Part shown: in pieces, positions 1 to 8,600 of the stretch
Numbering within the stretch: the first letter of the stretch is position 1
Layout of the letters: every line of letters starts with the position of its first letter
From: Corynebacterium sp. NML98-0116
Lineage (GTDB): Bacteria; Actinomycetota; Actinomycetes; Mycobacteriales; Mycobacteriaceae
DNA length: 64,000 nucleotides
Assembly (NCBI RefSeq): GCF_001767255.1
Contig: NZ_CP017639.1
Location: 952,875 to 1,016,874 of the forward strand
Direction of reading: 5' to 3'
The notes under the pieces: generated by a model
What the model was told of the DNA's origin: nothing
The model's database searches: none
What the model saw: only the letters and a program-made list of their open reading frames with translations
Program-made: the position numbers and the translations under genes

Positions 1-159
1 GCGACCAGGGCAGCTGAGCACAGTGGGGAGGAGCTACGAGCGGTCGCCGTGAGGTGTCTGGAACTTTTGAGTGAGTGCGCACCCGTCTTGTTCGAGGACT
101 TCGTTGTCACAACGCTGCCGGACGGGACTAAGAAGGCAACAACCCAGTACAAAACGTAG
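1..159 (+). CDS. thyX: FAD-dependent thymidylate synthase ThyX, C-terminal fragment
   Basis: The window opens inside a reading frame that runs to a TAG at 157-159, giving 52 residues. The end resembles the C-terminus of corynebacterial ThyX: a helix followed by a segment of the type PVLFEDFVVTTLPDGT and a short polar tail. ThyX makes dTMP from dUMP using methylene-tetrahydrofolate, FAD and NADPH. In C. glutamicum thyX lies between dapB and dapA, so dapA directly downstream agrees. The N-terminus and catalytic motifs are outside the window, so the call rests on the tail and the neighbour. Confidence 0.75.
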   Translation, partial: ATRAAEHSGEELRAVAVRCLELLSECAPVLFEDFVVTTLPDGTKKATTQYKT

Positions 160-167
160 CGGTGGAG

Positions 168-196
168 TTACATTCAGCCAGCAAAAAGGGTACGCT
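168..196 (+). promoter_or_regulatory. Candidate dapA promoter
   Basis: TACGCT at 191-196 is a possible -10 element, with TTACAT at 168-173 as a weak -35 (17-base spacer). The -10 ends eight bases before the dapA ATG at 205, so the transcript would be nearly or fully leaderless. No Shine-Dalgarno sequence precedes the ATG. Confidence 0.4.
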
Positions 197-204
197 CTTT
201 TGGC

Positions 205-1113
205 ATGGGCACTTCTATGAAAGCTAATATCGGTGCTGACGTTTTCGGCACAGTCTGCGTCGCAATGGTCACGCCGTTCGATAAGCATGGCGAGCTAGAC
301 GTTAAGGCAGGACGAGCATTAGCTGCCCACCTTGTCGGCAATGGCATTGATGCCCTCGTGCTTGCGGGCACGACGGGCGAATCGCCAACGACAACCAGTG
401 AAGAGAAAGTCGCGTTACTGAAAGCGGTGCGTGAAGAAGTTGGCGATAGCGCCAAACTTATCGCCGGAGTAGGCACGAACGACACCCGAAAGTCCGTCGC
501 ATTGGCGAAGGAAGCTGCTGAGGCAGGGGCTGATGGCCTCTTGGTTGTCACGCCGTATTACTCGAAGCCGTCTCAAGACGGCGTGTTTGCGCACTTCCGG
601 GAGATCGCTTCTGCAACTTCGTTGCCGATCTGCCTCTACGACATTCCAGGACGCTCTGCGATTCCGATTGCCTCGGACACCATTGCGAAGTTGGCGGAAT
701 TGCCAACCGTAGTTGCGATGAAAGATGCGAAAGGCGACTTCTTCCAGGCAGCACCGTTGATCCAATCAACAGGCCTGGCATGGTATTCCGGGGATGACCC
801 GCTGAACCTGCCGTGGCTGGCCATGGGGGCAACCGGTGTGATCTCGGTTGTAGGCCACGCAGCACCGCAAGCGTTGCGCGAGCTCATCACAAGCTTCGAG
901 GAAGGCGACCTCGTCCGTGCGCGGGAAATTAACGCCAATGTCATCGACGTTCTCGCACATCAACAAGCGATTCTCGGTGGCACAACATTTGCAAAGGCTG
1001 CTCTGCGTCTGCAGGGCATTGAAGTAGGCGAACCACGCCTGCCAGTGGTCGGAGCGACCTCTGAGCAGGTAGAGGTTCTCAGAGAAGATTTGAAGAAGGC
1101 TGGAGTCCTTTAA
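205..1113 (+). CDS. dapA: 4-hydroxy-tetrahydrodipicolinate synthase
   Basis: DapA condenses pyruvate with aspartate semialdehyde, the first committed step of the diaminopimelate/lysine branch that feeds peptidoglycan and lysine. The 302 residues form a class I aldolase TIM barrel of normal length. Visible motifs: GTTGES (55-60) with the two threonines of the proton relay, the TPYYSKP segment (116-122), Tyr145 in LYDIPGR, and the Schiff-base Lys173 in AMKDAKG. The ATG at 205 gives an N-terminus like C. glutamicum DapA; ATG 217 is an alternative. rnj starts two bases after the stop, so the two are probably co-transcribed and coupled. Confidence 0.96.
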   Translation: MGTSMKANIGADVFGTVCVAMVTPFDKHGELDVKAGRALAAHLVGNGIDALVLAGTTGESPTTTSEEKVALLKAVREEVGDSAKLIAGVGTNDTRKSVALAKEAAEAGADGLLVVTPYYSKPSQDGVFAHFREIASATSLPICLYDIPGRSAIPIASDTIAKLAELPTVVAMKDAKGDFFQAAPLIQSTGLAWYSGDDPLNLPWLAMGATGVISVVGHAAPQALRELITSFEEGDLVRAREINANVIDVLAHQQAILGGTTFAKAALRLQGIEVGEPRLPVVGATSEQVEVLREDLKKAGVL

Positions 1114-1115
1114 GT

Positions 1116-3128
1116 ATGAACGAACCCCGTACACGCTCACGCAAAGTGACGCGTAAAGCAGGGCCACCTGAGGCCACTGAACAGAAGCCGGTGTTTCAGG
1201 CACCGAAGCAGGCCGCAGGAACCGCAAGTAATGAAGATGACAAGGGCCCTGAGAAGTCACAGCGGGATAGCAAGTCCCGGAACTCGAACGGAAATGGCGG
1301 TAACGGCAGGAATCGCCGACGCGGCCGTGGACGCGGTAACAACGGCGGTGGCCGTCGCAACCCGGTGAAGTCGATGCAGGGCGCAGACTTGACGAAGCGC
1401 CTCCCGGCTCCTCCGAAGGCACCGAAGGGAACCCTGCGTATTTACGCCTTGGGTGGTATTTCCGAAATCGGTCGTAATATGACGGTGTTTGAATACAACG
1501 GGCGCCTGCTCATCGTCGACTGTGGTGTGCTGTTCCCGAACTCCGGTGAACCAGGCGTTGATCTTGTGCTGCCTGACTTTGGTCCGATTGAAAAGAAGTT
1601 GGACAAGGTCGAGGCCCTGGTTGTCACACATGGTCATGAAGACCACATTGGCGCAATCCCGTGGCTGTTGAAGCTGCGCCCGGATATCCCGATTTACTCG
1701 TCGCGTTTCACCAATGCGCTGATTGCTGCGAAGACGAAGGAGCACCGTCAGCGTCCGAAGTTGCATGAGGTGAACAAGGATTCTTCCGTCAACTTGGGCC
1801 CATTCCACGTGCGTTTCTGGCACGTGAATCACTCCATTCCGCAGTGTCTCGGACTGTCTATTAAGACCGGCGCGGGTCATGTTGTGATGACCGGTGACGT
1901 CAAGGTGGACCAGACTCCGTACGATGGAATGCCGACGGACCTGCCGGCGCTGTCGCGTTACGGTGACGAAGGCGTCGATCTGTTTATGTGCGACTCCACG
2001 AACGCTACGGTGCCGGGTATTTCTGCATCCGAGGCCGGTATCGAGGAGACACTGACGCGTTTGGTGAGCCAGGCGAAGCAACGCGTTGTGATTGCTTCGT
2101 TTGCTTCCAACGTTGCTCGCGTCCAAATGGCAGTCAACGCGGCTGTAGCGAATGGTCGCAAGGTTGCCTTCAACGGCCGCTCCATGTTGAGAAATATGGA
2201 AATCGCCGAGAAGATGAGCCTGCTGAAGGCTCCGAAGAACACGATTATCCCTATCGAAGAAGCTGCCAAGATGGCGCCGCATAAGATTGTGCTGATCACA
2301 ACGGGTACGCAGGGCGAGCCGATGGCTGCGCTTTCGCGTATGTCGCGCCGTGAACACCGCCAGATCACCATCCGCGACGGTGACATGATCATCCTGTCGT
2401 CTTCCCTGATCCCAGGTAATGAGGAGGCTGTGTTCGCGACGATCAACAACCTCGCACAAATCGGTGCGACTGTGGTGACGAACTCCGAAGCTCATGTCCA
2501 CGCTTCTGGCCACGGCTACGCCGGTGAGCTTCTCTTCCTGTACAACGCAGCACGCCCGACTTGCGCTATGCCTGTGCACGGTGAGTGGCGCCACATGCGC
2601 GCGAACAAGGAGCTCGCTATTGCGACCGGTGTGAAGCCGGAGAATACCGCACTTGCTCAAAATGGTGTTGTGGTTGACATGACGAAGGGCAAGATCAAGG
2701 TTGTTGGCCAGTACCAGGTCGGACAGCTTTATGTTGATGGCGCGACGATGGGCGACGTTGACCCGGACGTGCTGGCAGACCGCAGCTCGCTTGCCTCAGG
2801 TGGCGTTGTCTCGATTACCTGCGTGATCGACGACCGCACGAGTAGCCTCATTGAGGTACCGCGCGTCTCCACCACTGGTTTCTCTGAAGACGACCGTGAC
2901 TTCAATAAGAAGGTCGTCGAGCGTGTCCAGGAAGTTATGGGTGATTTGGCTGCAGAAGGGGAGAATGACCCGTACCGCATGGTGCAGCAGCTTCGTCGTC
3001 AGCTCTCGCGAACGATTGAGCAGAAGTACAAGCGTGAGCCAGTCATTCTTCCAACCGTGGTTCCAACCGCGGCGGATATTGGACCGGCAGAAGACGCTGA
3101 TGTTCAAGCAACACGAGAGTCGCTTTAA
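1116..3128 (+). CDS. rnj: Ribonuclease J
   Basis: A 670-residue metallo-beta-lactamase/beta-CASP ribonuclease that acts as 5'-3' exonuclease and endonuclease in mRNA turnover and rRNA processing. The zinc motif HGHEDH is at residues 172-177, further metal-binding segments follow (NHSIPQ, TGDVKVD, HVHASGH), and a C-terminal RNase J domain ends the protein. The first ~105 residues are a disordered basic extension rich in Arg, Gly and Asn, typical of actinobacterial RNase J and a likely RNA-binding arm. The start lies two bases after the dapA stop with a GGAG sequence in the dapA tail, the same dapA-rnj pair as in other corynebacteria and mycobacteria. Confidence 0.96.
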   Translation: MNEPRTRSRKVTRKAGPPEATEQKPVFQAPKQAAGTASNEDDKGPEKSQRDSKSRNSNGNGGNGRNRRRGRGRGNNGGGRRNPVKSMQGADLTKRLPAPPKAPKGTLRIYALGGISEIGRNMTVFEYNGRLLIVDCGVLFPNSGEPGVDLVLPDFGPIEKKLDKVEALVVTHGHEDHIGAIPWLLKLRPDIPIYSSRFTNALIAAKTKEHRQRPKLHEVNKDSSVNLGPFHVRFWHVNHSIPQCLGLSIKTGAGHVVMTGDVKVDQTPYDGMPTDLPALSRYGDEGVDLFMCDSTNATVPGISASEAGIEETLTRLVSQAKQRVVIASFASNVARVQMAVNAAVANGRKVAFNGRSMLRNMEIAEKMSLLKAPKNTIIPIEEAAKMAPHKIVLITTGTQGEPMAALSRMSRREHRQITIRDGDMIILSSSLIPGNEEAVFATINNLAQIGATVVTNSEAHVHASGHGYAGELLFLYNAARPTCAMPVHGEWRHMRANKELAIATGVKPENTALAQNGVVVDMTKGKIKVVGQYQVGQLYVDGATMGDVDPDVLADRSSLASGGVVSITCVIDDRTSSLIEVPRVSTTGFSEDDRDFNKKVVERVQEVMGDLAAEGENDPYRMVQQLRRQLSRTIEQKYKREPVILPTVVPTAADIGPAEDADVQATRESL

Positions 3129-3168
3129 TACCTGACACTTTTGTGAGCAGAACTATGGGCCCTGGCAC

Positions 3169-3174
3169 TATGCT
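3169..3174 (+). promoter_or_regulatory. -10 element of a probable leaderless transcript
   Basis: TATGCT ends seven bases before the ATG at 3182. There is no Shine-Dalgarno sequence, so transcription probably starts at or next to the A of the start codon. Confidence 0.6.
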
Positions 3175-3181
3175 AGGGCCC

Positions 3182-3808
3182 ATGTCATTTGCAAAGACTG
3201 AACGAAATCAACTCGCTGAACTGTTACTCGAAGTCGGACCTGAAGCACCGACGCTGTGCGAGGGCTGGAACACTCGCGATTTGGCGACGCACCTCTATAT
3301 CCGTGAACGAAGGCCATTAGCTGCCATCGGAATATTCGTAAAGCGAGCGAGGAAGTTTTTGGAGGCGGAGGAAGCCCGACTTGCATCATGGTCGTACGAG
3401 GATCTTGTGCGTCTCTGGGCCATCGGTCCGCCTTCGCTTTTCAAGCCGAGTGACGACACGTTAAATACAGCCGAGCACTTTATTCACCACGAAGACGTTC
3501 GTCGAGGTAGAGGTAAGGTCGAGCCTCGGCAGTTTAGCGCCGTCACCAACAAAGAACTTTTGAAGCTTGCGAAGCGGTTTGGTTCAGTCACGCTGAAAGG
3601 TGTTGCGGTACCTGTGATTTTGACGCCACCGGACTTGCCTCCTGCCGTCATTGGCGAAGGCATCGGCGTTTCAAAGCAGGGCGATAACGTCGTCCGCGTA
3701 TACGGCGAACCCGGGGAACTATTGTTGTGGGCCGCCGGTCGCAGCGCGGTCGAAGTGGATGTAACCGGTGCGGTTGAAGCTCTTGCTGGAGTAGATATCA
3801 AGTTGTAG
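3182..3808 (+). CDS. TIGR03085 family DinB-like putative metal-binding protein
   Basis: A 208-residue protein of the actinobacterial TIGR03085 family, related to the mycothiol-dependent maleylpyruvate isomerase N-terminal (DinB-like four-helix) fold. Putative metal ligands are histidines in THLYIRERRP near residue 43 and in the FIHHEDVRRG motif near residue 101, as in the family. The substrate is unknown; family relatives use mycothiol. The frame could open at GTG 3143, but the family N-terminus (MSFAKTER) and the -10 hexamer just upstream point to ATG 3182. It sits between rnj and ftsK in the same orientation, as in other corynebacteria. Confidence 0.85.
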   Translation: MSFAKTERNQLAELLLEVGPEAPTLCEGWNTRDLATHLYIRERRPLAAIGIFVKRARKFLEAEEARLASWSYEDLVRLWAIGPPSLFKPSDDTLNTAEHFIHHEDVRRGRGKVEPRQFSAVTNKELLKLAKRFGSVTLKGVAVPVILTPPDLPPAVIGEGIGVSKQGDNVVRVYGEPGELLLWAAGRSAVEVDVTGAVEALAGVDIKL

Positions 3809-3881
3809 TACTTGATTCATTCGCCTGTAACAATATCTGTGGTTTTAGAGTGGCGGATGGTAATAATGGTGCGCAAGGTAC

Positions 3882-3887
3882 TAATGT
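3882..3887 (+). promoter_or_regulatory. -10 element before ftsK
   Basis: TAATGT ends exactly seven bases before the ftsK ATG at 3895, and no ribosome binding site is visible. This fits a leaderless ftsK mRNA. Confidence 0.5.
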
Positions 3888-3894
3888 GTAGCAC

Positions 3895-6800
3895 ATGTCT
3901 GCCAGGAAACCAGCGCCACGAAATACGCGAGCTTCGACAGGCCCGCGGGACCGTGCACGTTCAACGACGAGCCGTTACGGTGCCCCAGCGTCGATGACGC
4001 ATCCACCGACCTCGTCCATGGTCGCGGCAGAGACTGCCGATGAACGGGTCGGGTCCGCGACGAGAGTCGTCGGAAGCTCAATTGGCAGTGCAGTTCGCGG
4101 AGCTGGTTCGTTGCTTACCAAACTTCGACCACGCCGTAAGGAGAGTTTTGACAGCGTGCCCGACGCAAACGGATACGATGACGAGGACGACAACTTCGAT
4201 TTTCTTGATGACGGCCCCTCTGCTGAGGCGCCGCAACGTGAAGAGCACCCACGAAGGTCCAGTCGCTCGTTGGGTATCTCGCGTGGCAACGTTGACGCGT
4301 ATGGTTTAGTGCTCATTGGCCTTGCCGCGATCCTGGGGGCCTCCGTATGGATGGATATCGCTGGCCCGATAGGCAACGTCATTGCGCAGGGTGTTCACTG
4401 GGCAATTGGTGCTGGTGCGCTCCTGCTTCCTGTGATTTTGGTCTGCATCGCTATCGCTCTCATGCTGAACGTGAAGGCAGAACCGGCAGTACGTGCCAGG
4501 GTGGCGTCGGGCCTGTTGATTATTGGTGTTGCGATGCTTGGCATGATTCATGTCTTCGCTGGCAACCCTGCAGATTGGGAATCCCGCAAGATCGCCGGTG
4601 GGGTAGTGGGCACGTTCACCGGTGGTTTGCTCGCCGCTGGATTCTCCTCTTATGTGGCAGTCCCGCTGTTGGGACTTGTTATTGTTTATGGTGCGCTTCG
4701 TACAACCGGTATTACTGTGCGTGAGGCCTATGACTTTTTCACTGCGTGGCTTAGCTCGGTATTCCAGCGGCCCGAGACTGACGATGAGTCAGATCCTTAC
4801 AGTGATGTAGGCCGGGACATTGACGCTATCGCAGAGGGGCGCCCGCGCACGTCGGCAAAGCGCTCGCGGGTTGAGCCTGAATCGAGGAGCCCACGTACCG
4901 GTCTTTCTCCACGTACCGCGGCGAAGAAACCAAGGGTTTCTGGGTTTTCGTCTTTCTCGGAGAAGTTGCGAAAGGCCTCCACGCCACTGGATAACTACCC
5001 GGCGAAGCCAGCGTCAGCGCCTCAAGCACAGGGTGATGAGACAGAGGTTTTCGATTTCGGTGAAGACTTCGATGCGCAGGAAGGCAGCGACGCCACTGCG
5101 GTCATTGAACGTCCTGCGACGAAGGCGGCGTCGAAACGTCAGCCTGCGCAACCCGAGGAGACGAAGATTCTGCCCCGGCCTACGCTTGAGGAGGCTCAAC
5201 GGGATGCCGTCGATCAGTCGCGAGACGCAGTTCGACAGGCGGTCGTAGCGCGTTCAGGGAAGGACCCAAGCGCAACTCCACCTGAGGCGCCGAAGGATGG
5301 CCACGCGAAGAAGGTCGACAGGAATTCCACCTACGTCGTTCCAACAACCGATTTGCTGCTCGCTGGCCAAGCGCCGAAGACTCGCACCGAAGCCAACGAT
5401 CGCATGATCGAAGCCATCACAGAGGTCTTCGAGGAGTTCAAGGTCAACGCTATGGTGACGGGCTTCTCCCGTGGTCCGACCGTGACCCGCTACGAAGTAG
5501 AGCTTGGGCCCGGCGTCAAGGTGTCGAAGATTACCAACTTGCAGTCCAATCTTGCCTATGCAGTCGCGACCGATAACGTTCGTTTGTTGACGCCAATTCC
5601 CGGCAAATCTGCCGTCGGCATTGAGGTGCCGAATCAGGACCGTGAAATGGTTCGTCTGCGCGATGTCCTCGAAGCGCCGAATGTTGCTGCAGACGATGAC
5701 CCTATGCTCATCGGCTTAGGTAAGGACATCGAGGGCGACTTTATTGCCTCTTCGGTGCAGAAGATGCCGCACTTGCTTGTTGCGGGTTCTACGGGATCCG
5801 GTAAGTCGGCGTTCGTGAACTCGATGTTGGTTTCCTTGCTGACGCGCGCAACACCTGAAGAAGTACGTCTGATCCTCATCGACCCAAAGATGGTGGAGCT
5901 CACTCCGTACGAGGGGATTCCACATCTGATCACGCCAATTATCACGCAGCCGAAGAAGGCTTCGGCGGCACTACAGTGGCTGGTGGAGGAGATGGAGCAG
6001 CGGTACATGGACATGAAGACCGCTCGGGTCCGCCACATCAAGGACTTCAACAAGAAGGTGAAGAGCGGTGAAATCACTGCTCCTGCTGGCTCCCAGCGCG
6101 AGATGCGTCCCTACCCGTTTATCGTCTGTGTCGTCGACGAGCTTGCCGATCTCATGATGACCGCGCCGAAGGAGATCGAGGACTCGATCGTCCGCATTAC
6201 GCAGAAGGCCCGCGCAGCAGGTATCCACCTTGTCTTGGCTACGCAGCGACCTTCGGTGGACGTCGTCACGGGCTTGATCAAGACGAACGTGCCGTCCAGG
6301 CTCGCGTTTGCAACATCCTCGCTTACTGACTCACGCGTCATCCTCGACCAGGGTGGCGCGGAGAAGCTCATTGGCATGGGCGACGGTCTCTTCATCCCGC
6401 AGGGCGCCGGCAAGCCGCAACGCATGCAAGGTGCGTTTGTGTCTGACGCTGAAATCCAAGCCGTCGTGGACGCTGCCAAGAGCCAGGACGAACCACAGTA
6501 CGTCGAGGGCGTTACGGAAGAGAAGGAGTCCGAGAAGAAAGTTATCGACGACGACATCGGCAAGGACCTGGACGACCTGCTGGAAGCCGTTGAACTCGTT
6601 GTTACGGCGCAGCTCGGATCGACCTCCATGCTGCAGCGCAAGCTGCGTATCGGTTTTGCAAAGGCCGGCCGACTGATGGATTTGATGGAGTCCCGTGGCA
6701 TCGTTGGGCCATCGGAAGGCTCCAAGGCTCGTGAAGTGCTGGTGAAGCCAGAGGAGCTCGAGACCATTCTTTGGATGCTCAAGGGTGCGGATCCCGCGGA

Positions 6801-6906
6801 CGCACCGAAGGACGTCGACGCACAACGTGGTGATGACGCCACTGCAGATGAAGATGACGTTAAGACGGTCGAAGCAACCTACAATCCCACCGGTGGAGCC
6901 GTATAA
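3895..6906 (+). CDS. ftsK: DNA translocase FtsK/SpoIIIE
   Basis: A septum-anchored dsDNA pump that clears chromosomes from the closing septum. The 1003 residues are arranged as a basic N-terminal tail (1-60), an acidic linker, a block of about four membrane helices (~140-285), a long charged low-complexity linker (~300-470), the RecA-like motor, and a C-terminal winged-helix gamma domain that reads KOPS sites. The Walker A motif GSTGSGKS is at 631-638. The Walker B strand ends in Asp748-Glu749 (VCVVDELADLM). Dimer contacts and the TQRPSVDVVTG motif follow. The ATG has a -10 hexamer seven bases upstream instead of a Shine-Dalgarno sequence. It lies between a TIGR03085 gene and terC. Confidence 0.95.
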   Translation: MSARKPAPRNTRASTGPRDRARSTTSRYGAPASMTHPPTSSMVAAETADERVGSATRVVGSSIGSAVRGAGSLLTKLRPRRKESFDSVPDANGYDDEDDNFDFLDDGPSAEAPQREEHPRRSSRSLGISRGNVDAYGLVLIGLAAILGASVWMDIAGPIGNVIAQGVHWAIGAGALLLPVILVCIAIALMLNVKAEPAVRARVASGLLIIGVAMLGMIHVFAGNPADWESRKIAGGVVGTFTGGLLAAGFSSYVAVPLLGLVIVYGALRTTGITVREAYDFFTAWLSSVFQRPETDDESDPYSDVGRDIDAIAEGRPRTSAKRSRVEPESRSPRTGLSPRTAAKKPRVSGFSSFSEKLRKASTPLDNYPAKPASAPQAQGDETEVFDFGEDFDAQEGSDATAVIERPATKAASKRQPAQPEETKILPRPTLEEAQRDAVDQSRDAVRQAVVARSGKDPSATPPEAPKDGHAKKVDRNSTYVVPTTDLLLAGQAPKTRTEANDRMIEAITEVFEEFKVNAMVTGFSRGPTVTRYEVELGPGVKVSKITNLQSNLAYAVATDNVRLLTPIPGKSAVGIEVPNQDREMVRLRDVLEAPNVAADDDPMLIGLGKDIEGDFIASSVQKMPHLLVAGSTGSGKSAFVNSMLVSLLTRATPEEVRLILIDPKMVELTPYEGIPHLITPIITQPKKASAALQWLVEEMEQRYMDMKTARVRHIKDFNKKVKSGEITAPAGSQREMRPYPFIVCVVDELADLMMTAPKEIEDSIVRITQKARAAGIHLVLATQRPSVDVVTGLIKTNVPSRLAFATSSLTDSRVILDQGGAEKLIGMGDGLFIPQGAGKPQRMQGAFVSDAEIQAVVDAAKSQDEPQYVEGVTEEKESEKKVIDDDIGKDLDDLLEAVELVVTAQLGSTSMLQRKLRIGFAKAGRLMDLMESRGIVGPSEGSKAREVLVKPEELETILWMLKGADPADAPKDVDAQRGDDATADEDDVKTVEATYNPTGGAV

Positions 6907-6931
6907 CTGGTAGCGACTCCTCTTGATGGTG

Positions 6932-6937
6932 TAGCCT
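6932..6937 (+). promoter_or_regulatory. Candidate -10 of the terC riboswitch transcript
   Basis: TAGCCT lies about 12 bases before the first conserved riboswitch strand, so the RNA would begin near 6944-6946, just 5' of aptamer stem P1. No clear -35 was found. Confidence 0.45.
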
Positions 6938-6943
6938 GGCATT

Positions 6944-7085
6944 CGCATTGGAGGGGAGTACCCCGCAAGTGCCTCGAATCGTCAACACGGAACATACGTA
7001 TCCCGGTTGAGGCAGCCGCGTAGCTACGTGGTGGGGGAGACCTCCGGTCTTTCTTTGTCCTATGCAACGACCGGAGGTAACCACG
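6944..7085 (+). promoter_or_regulatory. yybP-ykoY (manganese) riboswitch in the terC leader
   Basis: The leader carries both conserved blocks of the yybP-ykoY aptamer: GGGGAGTA (6953-6960) and GGGGGAGACCTCC (7033-7045), closed by stem P1 formed by GGAGG (6950-6954) and CCTCC (7041-7045). Two more stems lie between. The expression platform is visible: ACCTCCGGTC (7040-7049) is perfectly complementary to GACCGGAGGT (7069-7078), which contains the terC ribosome binding site GGAGG (7073-7077). CCTCC can therefore pair with P1 (binding site free) or with the binding site (translation off). Known members bind Mn2+ and switch genes on; ON-switch behaviour here is inferred from the pairing. Confidence 0.85.
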
Positions 7086-8255
7086 TTGAGTGTCCCCCTA
7101 TGGATATGGCTGCTCACTGCAGCAATCATTCTGGGCTTTTTCGCCTTTGACTTTCTTATTCACGTTCGCCAGGCCCACGAGCCAACTATCAAAGAATCGG
7201 GCTTTTGGACGCTGTTCTACATGACGATGGCAGCGATCTGTGGCGGTGTGATCTGGTGGGAGTGGGACGGCGAGCACGGCGTCCAGTTCTTCACCGGCTA
7301 CATTACTGAGCTGGCGCTGTCCGTGGACAACTTGTTCGTCTTCGCACTGATCATGGGCGCGTTCAAGATTCCAAGGAAGTATCAGCAAAAGGTGCTGCTC
7401 CTGGGCATTGTTATCGCGTTGGTATGCCGCTTGCTGTTTATTCTGCTCGGCGCAGCACTTATCGCGGCGTGGAGCGACGTCTTCTACATCTTCGCAGCGT
7501 TCTTGATCTACACGGCTGTCAAGCTCGTCTACGACGAAGCGACTGATGCACCTGAAACAGATCCGAACGATATGGCTGTCGTGAAGGCACTCCGTAAAGT
7601 CGTCCCAGTCACGAGCTCCTACCACGGTGACAAGCTGTGGTCGAAGACGAAGGAGGGCAAGTCCGCAGCGACCCCGCTGTTCGTCGCACTGCTCTCCATT
7701 GGGTTTATCGACGTAATGTTTGCGTTTGATTCGATCCCAGCAATCTACGGGATTACCTCTGAGGCGTACATCGTGTTTACCGCGAATGCGTTCGCACTCA
7801 TGGGCCTTCGCCAGATGTTCTTCCTGCTTTCTGGCTTGTTGGACCGTGTGGTGTATCTGCCGTACGGATTGGGCGTAATTCTTGGCTTTATCGGCATCAA
7901 ACTGTTGCTTCACGCGCTACACGAGAACAATCTGCCATTTGTCAATGGCGGTGAGAACGTGAGCGTACCGGAGGTCGGCACCGTTGCATCGCTCGGCTTC
8001 ATTGTGGCAGTACTGGTGATTACCGTGCTGTGCTCCATGGTGAAGGACCGAGCGGATATCAAGGCTGGGCGGCGGGACCCGAACGGTCCGAGCTGGCACA
8101 TTGACTATGACGACCACGGCAATCGCCGGAAAGTCGACAATCAGGGCCACCACATCGAGTGGATTGATGACCCTGCAACGTCGGGCAAGGGCGACCACAC
8201 CGCCACTGGTTCCCGCGAGACGGATCACCTTCACGTCCAGCGCGGGAGGAAGTAG
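7086..8255 (+). CDS. terC: TerC family integral membrane protein, probable manganese exporter
   Basis: A polytopic membrane protein of 389 residues with about eight hydrophobic helices and the TerC family acidic motifs: ELALSVDNLFVFALI near residue 72 and FIDVMFAFDSIPAI near residue 210. TerC relatives in Bacillus export Mn2+, some during metalation of secreted enzymes, and the upstream Mn-type riboswitch supports this role. I chose TTG 7086 because GGAGG at 7073-7077 sits eight bases before it; the in-frame ATG at 7062 lies in the riboswitch loop and lacks a binding site. The C-terminus is a charged His-rich tail. Not linked to tellurite operons. Confidence 0.88.
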   Translation: MSVPLWIWLLTAAIILGFFAFDFLIHVRQAHEPTIKESGFWTLFYMTMAAICGGVIWWEWDGEHGVQFFTGYITELALSVDNLFVFALIMGAFKIPRKYQQKVLLLGIVIALVCRLLFILLGAALIAAWSDVFYIFAAFLIYTAVKLVYDEATDAPETDPNDMAVVKALRKVVPVTSSYHGDKLWSKTKEGKSAATPLFVALLSIGFIDVMFAFDSIPAIYGITSEAYIVFTANAFALMGLRQMFFLLSGLLDRVVYLPYGLGVILGFIGIKLLLHALHENNLPFVNGGENVSVPEVGTVASLGFIVAVLVITVLCSMVKDRADIKAGRRDPNGPSWHIDYDDHGNRRKVDNQGHHIEWIDDPATSGKGDHTATGSRETDHLHVQRGRK

Positions 8256-8267
8256 AACCTCCGCGGT

Positions 8268-8555
8268 CTAAGGGAACACCCGGGAAACCGGGTTCCACTC
8301 GTGGACCTCTCGGCTGCGCAGAGCGTTGTTCTGCCAGTAGGGGTCCGGGTTCATGAGTGATACTGCCTCCGCAGCATCGGCAGTATCTGGTAATTGCACG
8401 ATGATTAGGGCCTTGCCGGCGTCGACTAGCGGGCCAGATCCGACAATCCTTCCGAGCTCTAGCTGCTTCGCGATGAACTCGCGGTGTGCGGGGCGCGTAG
8501 CATCTACGAGGTCCGTATTATCTGAGTACGTGTAATGGAATGCAAAATATTTCAT
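8268..8555 (-). CDS. YciI family protein
   Basis: A 95-residue alpha/beta-barrel protein of the YciI/YCII family (dimeric ferredoxin-like fold). The N-terminus MKYFAFHYTYSDN, the His in RPAHREF and a GSGPL turn are typical. Family members are small putative enzymes with a conserved His/Asp pair but no settled reaction. The frame extends to 8579, but the -10 hexamer at 8563-8568 seven bases upstream and the family N-terminus place the start at 8555. It is convergent with terC (12-base gap) and divergent from pgsA, with the two promoters nearly touching. Confidence 0.8.
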   Translation of the reverse strand: MKYFAFHYTYSDNTDLVDATRPAHREFIAKQLELGRIVGSGPLVDAGKALIIVQLPDTADAAEAVSLMNPDPYWQNNALRSREVHEWNPVSRVFP

Positions 8556-8562
8556 AACACGC

Positions 8563-8568
8563 AGTCTA
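8563..8568 (-). promoter_or_regulatory. -10 element of the yciI-like gene, leaderless
   Basis: On the minus strand TAGACT is followed by seven bases and then the ATG at 8555. No Shine-Dalgarno sequence is present. Confidence 0.55.
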
Positions 8569-8587
8569 AGGGAAAGCATGGGATAGG

Positions 8588-8593
8588 TAGGGT
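8588..8593 (+). promoter_or_regulatory. -10 element of the pgsA-cinA-clgR operon
   Basis: TAGGGT ends seven bases before GTG 8601. An overlapping TAGGTA (8584-8589) is an alternative. Either would give a leaderless or nearly leaderless transcript. Confidence 0.5.
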
Positions 8594-8600
8594 AGAGGGC

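Noticed and set aside
1257..2660. 467-codon open frame antisense to rnj
   Set aside because: It lies fully inside the rnj gene on the other strand; the translation is rich in His, Arg and Gln without domain features, and no start signal is present. It is a shadow of rnj codon bias.
8273..8296. GGAACACCCGG/CCGGGTTCC hairpin as terC terminator
   Set aside because: The arms need a two-base bulge, lie inside the 3' end of the YciI gene and have no T run; too weak to annotate as a terminator.
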